From Mucilaginibacter rubeus (GTDB lineage: Bacteria > Bacteroidota > Bacteroidia > Sphingobacteriales > Sphingobacteriaceae): DNA of 64,000 bases. The notes beneath the pieces were generated by a model that was given only the letters and a program-made list of their open reading frames with translations, was not told the origin of the DNA and made no database searches. Made by a program: the position numbers and the translations under genes. The stretch lies in NCBI RefSeq assembly GCF_003286415.2, contig NZ_CP043450.1, positions 248,001-312,000 of the forward strand, read 5' to 3'. Position 1 is the first letter of the stretch; each line of letters starts with the position of its first letter. This document shows, piece by piece, positions 52,392 through 60,201 of this stretch.

Positions 52392-53438
52392 ATGTATCCG
52401 TTGATAAAACCCATCCTGTTTAAGTTCGATCCCGAGAATGTGCATTACTTTGTTACCCGTAACCTGAAACGTTTTAACCGTTTTCCGGGCGGTACAGCAT
52501 TGAGTAAGGCAATCTGGGATGTAACAGATCCAAAGCTTGAACGCGAAGTTTTTGGTCTTAAATTCAGGAACCCGGTTGGCCTTGCCGCCGGTTTTGATAA
52601 AAATGCCGAAATGATGGGCGAGATGGCTAACCTGGGTTTTGGTTTTGTGGAGATAGGAACTGTTACACCCTTGCCTCAACCGGGTAATGATAAGCCGCGT
52701 ATGTTTCGCCTGCCGGCAGATAGCGCGCTTGTTAACCGCATGGGCTTTAATAATTTTGGTGTGGATATAGCTGCCGAGCGCATTGCTGCCTTCAGGCGCG
52801 ATCCTAAAAACGCTAATAAAGGTTTAATCATCGGCGGAAACATCGGCAAAAACAAAGTTACCCCTAATGAGGATGCGGTAAGCGATTATATCAAATGCTT
52901 CGACCGTTTGTTTGATGTGGTTGATTATTTTGTGGTGAACGTAAGCTCACCTAATACCCCTGGCCTGCGTGCCCTGCAGGAGAAAGGCCCGTTGATGGAA
53001 ATTCTGAACACCTTGCAGCAACGCAATAATAAAAACGGTGTCAGCAGACCTATACTGCTAAAAATTGCCCCTGATTTAACCGACTCACAATTGGATGACA
53101 TTGTTGATATTGTTCAGCAAACAGGTATAGCAGGCTTAATAGCTACTAATACTACTATCAGCAGGGAAAATCTATCATCTCCATCAAAGCTAAAAGAAGA
53201 AACGGGGGGATTAAGCGGTAAGCCACTTACCAAACGCTCAACTGAAGTGATCGCTTATCTGCATAAAAAATCAAACGGTTCATTCCCTATTATAGGAGTA
53301 GGAGGCATTCACTCGGCCGAAGATGCTATTGAGAAACTAAACGCTGGTGCGTCATTAGTGCAGCTTTATACGGGCTTTATTTATGAGGGGCCGGGATTGA
53401 TTGGCAGGATTAATAAGAAGCTTCTGAACCGGGATTAA
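52392..53438 (+). CDS. pyrD: Dihydroorotate dehydrogenase (quinone), class 2
   Basis: Membrane-associated FMN enzyme that oxidises dihydroorotate and passes electrons to quinone. The 348 residues with an N-terminal helical extension ([20 protein letters not shown]) mark class 2. FMN and substrate motifs are [33 protein letters not shown] (with the catalytic serine of class 2), ATNTTISR and [11 protein letters not shown]. Predicted leaderless. Downstream lies a repeat-rich gap. Confidence 0.95.
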   Translation: MYPLIKPILFKFDPENVHYFVTRNLKRFNRFPGGTALSKAIWDVTDPKLEREVFGLKFRNPVGLAAGFDKNAEMMGEMANLGFGFVEIGTVTPLPQPGNDKPRMFRLPADSALVNRMGFNNFGVDIAAERIAAFRRDPKNANKGLIIGGNIGKNKVTPNEDAVSDYIKCFDRLFDVVDYFVVNVSSPNTPGLRALQEKGPLMEILNTLQQRNNKNGVSRPILLKIAPDLTDSQLDDIVDIVQQTGIAGLIATNTTISRENLSSPSKLKEETGGLSGKPLTKRSTEVIAYLHKKSNGSFPIIGVGGIHSAEDAIEKLNAGASLVQLYTGFIYEGPGLIGRINKKLLNRD

Positions 53439-53524
53439 ACGGATTTTCTTTTTGATCCCCGTGCCCCGCGGATATTCTGTGTTTTCAACTCCTGTCGTCG
53501 ATGTATTCCAACACTTGTCTGCTG

Positions 53525-53597
53525 GCGACCGTGAGGACACGGTCGCGGGAAAATGAACAGCTGTTAACTCTCCCCGTTTCCGTGTCCCCACGGAAAC
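53525..53597. repeat. Paired GACCGTG / TTTCCGTG hairpins
   Basis: GCGACCGTG-AGGA-CACGGTCGC (53525-53546) and GTTTCCGTG-TCCC-CACGGAAAC (53576-53597), each a perfect 9-bp stem with a 4-nt loop. The loop-proximal parts are related by inversion. The rest of 53439-53706 shows no gene. Confidence 0.8.
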
Positions 53598-53706
53598 CTC
53601 AATACTTTTTAGTTCCGCTATAAATCGGTATTTTCTCAATAAACCAGCGAAAGTAAGGGGGAAGTATCAAGCGAATCCTTAAATCCTAAAAATCAGGGTT
53701 CAGGCA

Positions 53707-53741
53707 TAAAAAAAAGTCCCGCCGGATACCGGCAGGACTTT
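53707..53741 (-). terminator. Terminator of the tRNA-Cys / small protein transcript
   Basis: Read on the minus strand: AAAGTCCTGCCGG, loop TAT, CCGGCGGGACTTT, then a run of T. One C/A mismatch in the stem. Confidence 0.9.
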
Positions 53742-53775
53742 AAGTCTTTTTTCTTCTAAAGAAGAAGGAGATAAA

Positions 53776-53949
53776 TTATTTACCTAATGCGATATCTAAA
53801 GCTGCATTGTTTTTAGCTATCTGGCTGTGTTTTGACTCAGCAGAACGGCTTCCGTATTCCAGGTTAGTAGCCAGTTTAAGGAACTGAACTTCTAAACGTG
53901 AAAAAGTTTTATTTCTCCTGTCTTTTCTTTTTAAACGAGTAACGCCCAT
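53776..53949 (-). CDS. Small basic conserved protein, 57 aa
   Basis: MGVTRLKRKDRRNKTFSRLE at the start, then VQFLKLATNLEYGSRSAESK and an alanine- and lysine-rich end. The N-terminal third is strongly basic, suggesting nucleic acid or ribosome contact, but I recognise no named family. It starts 31 nt after the tRNA-Cys gene on the same strand and ends 34 bp before a good terminator, so the two are probably one transcript. The open frame continues upstream through the tRNA gene, but that part is not coding. Confidence 0.7.
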   Translation of the reverse strand: MGVTRLKRKDRRNKTFSRLEVQFLKLATNLEYGSRSAESKHSQIAKNNAALDIALGK

Positions 53950-53980
53950 TGTCTTGTATTTTAAATATTTTTTAACCCTG

Positions 53981-54051
53981 AGGTCGGAAGCGGATTCGAA
54001 CCGCTGTAAAAGGTTTTGCAGACCTCTGCCTAGCCACTCGGCCATCCGACC
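53981..54051 (-). tRNA. tRNA-Cys (GCA)
   Basis: 71 nt, no encoded CCA. Acceptor GGTCGGA pairs with TCCGACC. The anticodon arm is GAGGT-CTGCAAA-ACCTT, with GCA in the loop. The T arm is CAGCGGTTCGAATCCGCT-like with GGTTCGAATC. The D arm GGCCGAGTGGCTAGGC is normal. Confidence 0.95.
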
Positions 54052-54097
54052 CTTTTTTAAGGACTGCAAAGATAGCAATTATTTTTAGCGAACAAAT

Positions 54098-54847
54098 TTA
54101 TTTGAACGAATTTCGCTTAATTTCTGAACAAAGTATGGCCGTGGCAATGGCAACATTCAATGATTCGGCCTGTCCTACGCGCGGAATAGTTACTTTTTTA
54201 TTGATTAAGTCCTGTATTTCAGGGCGTAAGCCATTGCCCTCGTTTCCCATAGCTAATAAACCCTCCTCGCCGAAATTTGTACTATAAATATTTTCACCAT
54301 CCAGCATCGCGCCAAATAATGGGAGTTGTATTTTGGGTAGGATGGTTAAAAGATCGCCGTAATGTACATTTACCCTTGCTAAGGAGCCCATGGTTGCTTG
54401 TACTACTTTGGGGTTATAAACATCAACGGTATCTTCAGAGCAAATAATATCGGCAATGCCAAACCAGTCGGCCGTACGGATAATGGTACCCATATTGCCG
54501 GGGTCCTGCACGCCATCAAGTACCAGCGAAAACTTGTTTTTCAGTAAGTTGTAATTTAATGCGGGCCATTTTGGTATTTTAACTAAACCAATTACCTCTT
54601 GCGGGGTTTTCAAACTGCTGATCTTTTCGAGGTCGGCCGATGAAATTTCCTGAAAATTTATTTTTCGGGATAAATTCAGCATTTTTGGAGCAGTTTCGGC
54701 GGTATGGTATATAGTATCAACCTGGTATGCGGCATTTACAAACTCGATAACCGATTTGTAGCCTTCAACCAAAAACAAGCCATGCTCTTTACGGAATTTT
54801 TTATGTTGTAAGGACTTTAATAAACTGATCTGTGATTTTGAAAGCAT
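54098..54847 (-). CDS. TrmH/SpoU family RNA 2'-O-methyltransferase
   Basis: A 249-residue SPOUT methyltransferase. The N-terminal substrate-binding region begins LSKSQISLLKSLQHKKFRKE and GLFLVEGYKSV. Motif 1 is LDGVQDPGNMGTIIRTA, motif 2 is LAMGNEGNGL, and motif 3 is IPRVGQAESLNVAIATAI. These are diagnostic for 2'-O-ribose methylation of rRNA or tRNA; the exact position is unknown. The ATG at 54847 lies inside the start region of the divergent tamL gene, so the two genes overlap head to head by 10-16 bp. Confidence 0.9.
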   Translation of the reverse strand: MLSKSQISLLKSLQHKKFRKEHGLFLVEGYKSVIEFVNAAYQVDTIYHTAETAPKMLNLSRKINFQEISSADLEKISSLKTPQEVIGLVKIPKWPALNYNLLKNKFSLVLDGVQDPGNMGTIIRTADWFGIADIICSEDTVDVYNPKVVQATMGSLARVNVHYGDLLTILPKIQLPLFGAMLDGENIYSTNFGEEGLLAMGNEGNGLRPEIQDLINKKVTIPRVGQAESLNVAIATAILCSEIKRNSFK

Positions 54848-57201
54848 ATACTAAACCTGCTGTTTACCGCCTTACAATATTAAGTATTTTGCTGGTTATT
54901 ATCGGTTCGGGCTGCAGTATTACCCGTGGCATCCGCAAAGACCAGGCGCTGGTACGTAAAATTACCATTAAAGGTATCGACGAGGAATTTTCTGAAGCCG
55001 CTATAAATTATGTAGATAAGGAGCAGCAACCTAATAACTGGCTCAATTTACAGCTTTACTACACTTTCAGTAAAAAAGGTAAAAAAAATATTGGTGAAGC
55101 TCCCGTGGTTGTGGATAGCAACCTGATTGAGTACTCGCGCCTGCAAATGGAAAAGTTTATCCGTAGTCGTGGTTATCTTAAAGGCAGGGTTACCGATAGC
55201 GTAGTGATCAAAAAGCAAAAGGCGGAGTTGGTTTTTACCGCCGATGAAGGCCCGATGTTCCGCATCCGTAAGTTTACCGATAGTATCGGCGATAACAATA
55301 TCAAAAACCTATACAACGCCAACCGCAATAAAATTACGCATATACAACCCGGCGGGCGTTTTGATACCGATAGTTTAGCTTACGACCGCGATCAGCTTTA
55401 TCTGTTGATGAAGCATAATGGCTATTATGATTTCTACCGTCAGTATATCAACTTTACTTATGATTCAACCTTTAACAGCAGTGTTGTTGATGTGAAAATG
55501 ATCATTGATAATCCGGCAGGGAAAAACCAACACCCGGTTTATACCATCAACAATACATTGATCACCATATCAAACAGCCAGGGACGTACCTTGGGTAAGG
55601 TTGATACCATACAGGTCGACTCACAATTCAGGTTTGTTGATTACTCAAAAAGGTTTAAGCCAAGGGTAGTAACCGATTATGTTTTCCAGAAAAAGGGCGA
55701 GATATATGATATTGATAAGCAAACACGCACCACTACGCGCTTATCGGAGTTAAACGTTTTCAGAAATGTGCCCAACCCGGTTTATGAAAAACTGAAAGAT
55801 AGCTCCAATAGACTCAACACCCGGATAGATATAGTGCCCCTGAAACGTATGAGCGACCGTGTGGAAGGCGAGGTGTTGTTTAGTGGCGGGCGTTTTGGTT
55901 ACAACGTAGGCAATACTTTTACCGACAGGAACCTGTTTAAACAGGCGGCTATTTTGCAGCTAAAAGTTAACTGGAGTATCCTTTTTGATAATGGCAATAC
56001 TGTTGGTAATGATCACAGCAGTATCCAAAACCAGGAGTTCAGGGCGGGTGCACAGCTTACTTATCCGCGCCTTTTGCTGCCGTTTAAATTTCCTTTCCTC
56101 GGTAAATTCGCGGTTCCACATACTACATTCTCGTCAAACTACTCACTGTTCTTTCAGAAAGATCTGGTTAAGCGCGAAAGTTTTATCAACTCCATTACTT
56201 ACGACTTTTTTGATACGCCATATAAATCACATACTATTACGCCCATCAGCATTGAATTTTCCAGAGGTATAATTGATCCGGCTGCACGTGATACCTTGCT
56301 TAAGCAAAACAGGTACTCGTACGTTTATCTTATCGGGCGTACAGTTTTTACGGCAGGAAGTCAGTACACTTACCAGGTTAATGCTATAAAGCTTAACAGC
56401 TACGAAAACTTTACCTATTTCCGCGGTAGTTTAGATCTTGGCGGCAACTTTCTTAACCTCATCAGTAATATTGCCAACGCTCCTAAAGATACTTTGGGAC
56501 AGCATAAACTTTTTGGTTACACCTTTGCCCAATATACCAAGGTTGAACTGGATACCCGTTTTTACCGCAGCTTAGGCGGCGAAAGGCAGTTTGTGTTCCG
56601 TATTAACCCGGGTATTGGTATCCCTTACGGCAATAGTAATCAGCTTATTTTTGAGAAGAACTTCTATACCGGTGGTGCCAATGATATCAGGGCCTGGTTA
56701 CCGCGTACCCTTGGGCCGGGACAGTTTAACCGGGGAACCTATTATGGCTCAGACAATACCACAAGGGCCCGTTTAAAATATCTTGATGAGTTTGGTGAAA
56801 TTAAATTTGTGGCCAATGCCGAATACCGCTACAAGCTTGCCGATAATTTTTTTGGAGCGAAGCTTAAAGGTGCGTTTTTTGTTGACGCAGGTAACGTATG
56901 GCGCTTACACGACGAGCCGGATAACCCGAATGGTCAGTTCAAGTTCAGTAACTTTTTAAGTTCTACAGCAATGGGTATAGGTACCGGTCTCCGGTTTGAT
57001 TTAAGCTTCTTTGTTTTCAGGCTGGATGCAGCTTTTAAATTTAAAGACCCTCAATTTAATGGCAGCGACCAATGGGTATTGGTTAACCATGCCGGCGAAT
57101 TATTCAGCAAAGGCTCATTCAAAAAAGCTTACGAAGCAGCCAACGGAGGCGAAAGCTACAACTTTATGCAGCTTAACTTTGGTATAGGATTGCCATTTTA
57201 A
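54832..57201 (+). CDS. tamL: Translocation and assembly module lipoprotein TamL (BamA/TamA family)
   Basis: A 789-residue outer membrane protein. Signal peptide with lipobox IGSGC (Cys28) makes it a lipoprotein, unlike classical TamA. POTRA-like domains occupy about residues 40-380 (ALVRKITIKGI, FIRSRGYLKGRV). The C-terminal beta barrel (about 390-789) belongs to the Omp85 family and ends FGIGLPF. TamL works with TamB in inserting proteins or lipids into the outer membrane in Bacteroidota. The start is not ATG: either GTG at 54832 or TTG at 54838. It overlaps the divergent methyltransferase gene. Confidence 0.9.
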   Translation: MILKAYTKPAVYRLTILSILLVIIGSGCSITRGIRKDQALVRKITIKGIDEEFSEAAINYVDKEQQPNNWLNLQLYYTFSKKGKKNIGEAPVVVDSNLIEYSRLQMEKFIRSRGYLKGRVTDSVVIKKQKAELVFTADEGPMFRIRKFTDSIGDNNIKNLYNANRNKITHIQPGGRFDTDSLAYDRDQLYLLMKHNGYYDFYRQYINFTYDSTFNSSVVDVKMIIDNPAGKNQHPVYTINNTLITISNSQGRTLGKVDTIQVDSQFRFVDYSKRFKPRVVTDYVFQKKGEIYDIDKQTRTTTRLSELNVFRNVPNPVYEKLKDSSNRLNTRIDIVPLKRMSDRVEGEVLFSGGRFGYNVGNTFTDRNLFKQAAILQLKVNWSILFDNGNTVGNDHSSIQNQEFRAGAQLTYPRLLLPFKFPFLGKFAVPHTTFSSNYSLFFQKDLVKRESFINSITYDFFDTPYKSHTITPISIEFSRGIIDPAARDTLLKQNRYSYVYLIGRTVFTAGSQYTYQVNAIKLNSYENFTYFRGSLDLGGNFLNLISNIANAPKDTLGQHKLFGYTFAQYTKVELDTRFYRSLGGERQFVFRINPGIGIPYGNSNQLIFEKNFYTGGANDIRAWLPRTLGPGQFNRGTYYGSDNTTRARLKYLDEFGEIKFVANAEYRYKLADNFFGAKLKGAFFVDAGNVWRLHDEPDNPNGQFKFSNFLSSTAMGIGTGLRFDLSFFVFRLDAAFKFKDPQFNGSDQWVLVNHAGELFSKGSFKKAYEAANGGESYNFMQLNFGIGLPF

Positions 57202-57211
57202 GGGCGGTGTT

Positions 57212-57392
57212 TGTTAGGTAAAAGGTTAGGTAAAAGGGTAAAGGTGAAAGGCAAAAGGTAGCTGCACCTTTTGCGTCATACATATATGTTTAGATGTAAT
57301 TTTCGTTTTTTCGCCTTTATTTCATTTTACAGGCCTTTTAGTTTTAACCTTAGAAAAACCTTTAACCTTTCGCCTTTTAGCTTTCACCTTCT
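57212..57392. repeat. AAAGGTAAAAGG inverted repeat, copy 2
   Basis: Left 57212-57263 made of GGTAAAAGG and GGTGAAAGGCAAAAGG words; right 57346-57392 of CCTTTAACCTTTCGCC and CTTTCACC words. It lies between convergent tamL and the next gene. Confidence 0.8.
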
Positions 57393-57394
57393 TC

Positions 57395-57928
57395 CTAAAA
57401 CATATTCTTCAATCCGTCAATAATACTTTCGAAAAAGGTTGGGATGCTTAAACCGTTGTGATAGTTGAAGTATAAGAAAATACAGAAGATCACTACCGCG
57501 ATAATAATGAACCGCTTAAACATATAGGCCAGTAGTACCAGTAGCAGTGGGATAGCCACCAGTAATATCCAGCTGATATGGAAAGGACTTAGTTTGCTAT
57601 CGTGTTTGTAGATGTAATATAATATAGCATGTGTACCGCTATCGTTCATGTGCTTGGCATAAAGAAAGCTTGAACGATCAAGCTTGTGACGATAAAAGGC
57701 TGTACCCTTGTCAAACTTCAGCTCTTCGGTAAAACCGTTCATTACAAAGGTAAAAACGCCGTTTACATTTTCCTGTATCACGCCTGCTGTATCGGTGGCC
57801 ACTACGGCAACCTCATCAACCGCAAAGGGGTTTTCTTTAATTACAAAGTTGTTGATGGCAATTTTATCGGCAAATGCAAAGCTGTGTGCAGCTGTAATAA
57901 GGCAAAAAATAAGTAAGAGTTTTTTCAT
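57395..57928 (-). CDS. Exported membrane protein of unknown function, 177 aa
   Basis: Signal peptide (about 1-20, ends SFAFA), an extracytoplasmic beta-rich part of about 95 residues (FVIKENPFAVDEVAVVATD, GTAFYRHKLDRSSFLY), two adjacent membrane helices (about 120-138 and 141-158) and a short tail. No family recognised. It is followed on the same strand, upstream, by tspO with a 66-bp spacer, so cotranscription with tspO is possible. Confidence 0.7.
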   Translation of the reverse strand: MKKLLLIFCLITAAHSFAFADKIAINNFVIKENPFAVDEVAVVATDTAGVIQENVNGVFTFVMNGFTEELKFDKGTAFYRHKLDRSSFLYAKHMNDSGTHAILYYIYKHDSKLSPFHISWILLVAIPLLLVLLAYMFKRFIIIAVVIFCIFLYFNYHNGLSIPTFFESIIDGLKNMF

Positions 57929-57994
57929 GGTTTGATATAAAGCTCCTTTATCGACGCTGTAATTATCTGCAATAAAAATAGTGTTTTTTATGAG

Positions 57995-58492
57995 CTATAG
58001 GTTAAGGAAATAAATACTCACGTTGAGCACGCTGGCAAAAGTTACCCATAGTAAATAAGGGACAAGCAGCCATGCGGCAGTCCGGCTAAGCTTGTTAAAC
58101 CAATTTATATTTACGATGATGCTGATCCACAGTAAAATGATCACGATCATGGCCCCGGCTATCTGGTGCATGCCGAAGAATATGATTGACCATGAAAAAT
58201 TTAAAATCAGCTGAATAAAGTACACTGAGCGGGCTATGATGTATGCGGGCTTGCGGCTGCGTTGTTTCCAAACCAGGTAAGCCGAGGTTGCTATCATGAT
58301 ATAAATTACCGTCCAAACCGGTGCGAATAGCCATGATGGGGGATTAAATGGAGGCTTCTTGAGCATACTGTACCAACCCGCAATTTCGGGCCGGGTTACC
58401 AGCGAGGCCGCAAATCCGATAGCCAAAACAATCAGTAGACTGATAAGATACGGCAAAAGTTGGAAACGTTTGGTAGATACAGCTACAGGCAT
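57995..58492 (-). CDS. tspO: TspO/MBR family protein
   Basis: A 165-residue integral membrane protein with five helices, the translocator-protein fold. Signature: TRPEIAGWYSMLKKPPFNPP and WLFAPVWTVIYIMIATSAYLVW (quoted in part). The C-terminal helices contain NFSWSIIFFGMHQIAGAM, including the conserved tryptophan region. Bacterial TspO binds porphyrins and may regulate tetrapyrrole or stress responses. No tetrapyrrole gene is adjacent. Confidence 0.92.
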   Translation of the reverse strand: MPVAVSTKRFQLLPYLISLLIVLAIGFAASLVTRPEIAGWYSMLKKPPFNPPSWLFAPVWTVIYIMIATSAYLVWKQRSRKPAYIIARSVYFIQLILNFSWSIIFFGMHQIAGAMIVIILLWISIIVNINWFNKLSRTAAWLLVPYLLWVTFASVLNVSIYFLNL

Positions 58493-58651
58493 AATATTTT
58501 ATTGAACCGTTAGAAGGGCCTTAAGTTTCAGAAAAAGGCTGATAATTTTAAAACTAAATAAAATGAACAATTTGTGGTGATATAGCAACCGTTTTGCAAT
58601 AATTACACAGCAAACAGGTAGTATTAACAGTTAAATGTTAGTTTAGCCACC

Positions 58652-59011
58652 ATGATAAAAGCCTACAGGTTATACACCGGCGAAGACGGTCATTCGCACA
58701 TAGAAAAAGGTATGGTTGAATTGGGGCCGTTGAATGAGGCGCTGGCCATCAGGTTCCAGGAGTCGGAACCGCATGCTTTTTTTGATTGGCATAATGCCCC
58801 TGTCGAACAATATGTGATCTCCATTACCGGAACGCTTGAATTTGAAACATATCCCGGCGAAAAGTTTATTCTGAAACCCGGCGAGATCCTGATAGCACAG
58901 GACACCACAGGTACAGCACATAAATGGAAATTAATTGATGATGCCCCCTGGAAACGGGTTTATGTTAGCTATGATCCGGCAAAACCTATAAATTTTGTGG
59001 CAGATAAATAA
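58652..59011 (+). CDS. Cupin-domain protein
   Basis: A 119-residue single-domain cupin. The core VEQYVISITGTLEFETYPGE corresponds to cupin motif 1 (reduced histidines), and LKPGEILIAQDTTGTAHKW to motif 2 with one histidine. Because few metal-ligand histidines remain, metal binding is uncertain. Cytosolic. A GxxH-poor cupin of this length is common in many phyla without known role. It precedes a palindromic repeat. Confidence 0.82.
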   Translation: MIKAYRLYTGEDGHSHIEKGMVELGPLNEALAIRFQESEPHAFFDWHNAPVEQYVISITGTLEFETYPGEKFILKPGEILIAQDTTGTAHKWKLIDDAPWKRVYVSYDPAKPINFVADK

Positions 59012-59019
59012 AAGAATAA

Positions 59020-59134
59020 CTGCCGCGGGTTTAGCGAAGCGTAACCCGTGGTTGAGTATAGCCGAAGTTTTCAGCTTTGCCTTGAAGGTGGAAGCTTCAA
59101 TGATGTGTCACCACGGGTTAAAAACCCGCGGCAG
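59020..59134. repeat. CTGCCGCGGGTTT nested palindrome
   Basis: Outer exact pair CTGCCGCGGGTTT / AAACCCGCGGCAG (59020-59032, 59122-59134). Inner exact pair TAACCCGTGGT / ACCACGGGTTA (59042-59052, 59110-59120). A central GAAGCTTC-like hairpin completes it. Confidence 0.88.
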
Positions 59135-59244
59135 ATTATAGGTGCAAGTAATATTCCTTTTACAAATACTGATACTAAACCGAGCAAAGTTTCCATAGTT
59201 GCGGCAAATCAGTAAATTCGGCAAATACCTTTTATAATCCACAA

Positions 59245-60018
59245 ATGAAAAATACCGAACAAAACTATCGTCGCCATTTTTTAAAGACAGCTGCTTTAGG
59301 TACTATCGCCTCCATGGGCATTCCATCTATCGTGTCATCGGCATTGGCTGCAGAAAAACCGGCAAAAAAATTAACCTTTAACCAGGGCGATGTAGTGCTT
59401 TTTCAGGGCGATTCCATCACCGACTGGGGGCGCGATCATAACAAAACCGAACCCAATACTACCAGTGCTTTAGGCTCCGGCTATGCGTTGCTTACCGCTT
59501 CGCAATTGTTGCTAAAACACGCTGATAAAGGTTTAAAGATCTACAATAAAGGTATCAGCGGTAATAAAGTGTATCAATTAGCCGAGCGCTGGGATACCGA
59601 TTGTTTAGCCCTGAAGCCAAATGTACTGAGCATCCATATTGGCGTTAACGATTTTTGGCATACGCTTACCGGCGGCTACACCGGCACAATTGATACTTAT
59701 ATCGCCGATTATAAAAAACTGCTTACCCGTACCAAACAGGCCCTACCGGATATTAAACTGGTGATCTGCGAACCCTTTGCCGAAAAAAATGTAAAGGCTG
59801 TTGATGATAAATGGTACCCAACGTTTGATTTGTTCCGCAAAGCGGCCAAAGATATAGCTGCCGAGTTTGACGCGGTATTTGTGCCTTATCAATCAGCGTT
59901 TGACAAAGCCGAACAAACCGCTCCGGCCACCTACTGGAACCTTGATGGCGTACACCCCAGCGTAGCCGGCGAAGCCCTCATGGCCCAAACATGGCTTAAG
60001 GCTACGGGAGCCTTTTAA
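59245..60018 (+). CDS. Tat-exported SGNH/GDSL hydrolase
   Basis: 257 residues. The N-terminus NYRRHFLKTAALGTIASMG is a twin-arginine signal, cleaved near SALAA. SGNH blocks: GDSITDWGRD (Ser), GISGNKV (Gly/Asn), HIGVNDFWH, and LDGVHPS (Asp-x-x-His). The catalytic set is complete. Such enzymes often deacetylate or esterify glycans. Tat export implies folding in the cytoplasm before transport. It has no metabolic neighbour in the window. Confidence 0.9.
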   Translation: MKNTEQNYRRHFLKTAALGTIASMGIPSIVSSALAAEKPAKKLTFNQGDVVLFQGDSITDWGRDHNKTEPNTTSALGSGYALLTASQLLLKHADKGLKIYNKGISGNKVYQLAERWDTDCLALKPNVLSIHIGVNDFWHTLTGGYTGTIDTYIADYKKLLTRTKQALPDIKLVICEPFAEKNVKAVDDKWYPTFDLFRKAAKDIAAEFDAVFVPYQSAFDKAEQTAPATYWNLDGVHPSVAGEALMAQTWLKATGAF

Positions 60019-60178
60019 AGGTAAAAGGGTAAAGATTGTTTTAAGGTAAAAGGATAAAGGTAAAAGGCAAAAGGTAGCTACAGCTTTGCAAGTGGCTAAC
60101 CTGCATTTTTTAACCTTTCGCCTTTTACCTTTATCCTTTCACCTTCCCCAAAAGACCTTTCGCCTTTAACCTTACAAC
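60019..60178. repeat. AAAGGTAAAAGG inverted repeat, copy 3
   Basis: Left 60019-60078 with AAGGTAAAAGG and AAAGGCAAAAGG; right 60111-60176 with CCTTTCGCCTTTTACC and CCTTTATCCTTTCACC. The longest copy in the window. Confidence 0.8.
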
Positions 60179-60186
60179 AAAAACCG

Positions 60187-60195
60187 TATCTTTGC
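60187..60195 (+). promoter_or_regulatory. -7 box of the ABC-F gene
   Basis: TATCTTTGC, 6 nt before the ATG at 60202; predicted transcript is practically leaderless. No TTG at -33. Confidence 0.6.
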
Positions 60196-60201
60196 GCGTA
60201 A

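Noticed and set aside
53949..54078. Extension of the 57-residue protein upstream to 54078, adding 43 codons
   Set aside because: The extension reads straight through the tRNA-Cys gene; the codons there are a by-product of tRNA sequence.
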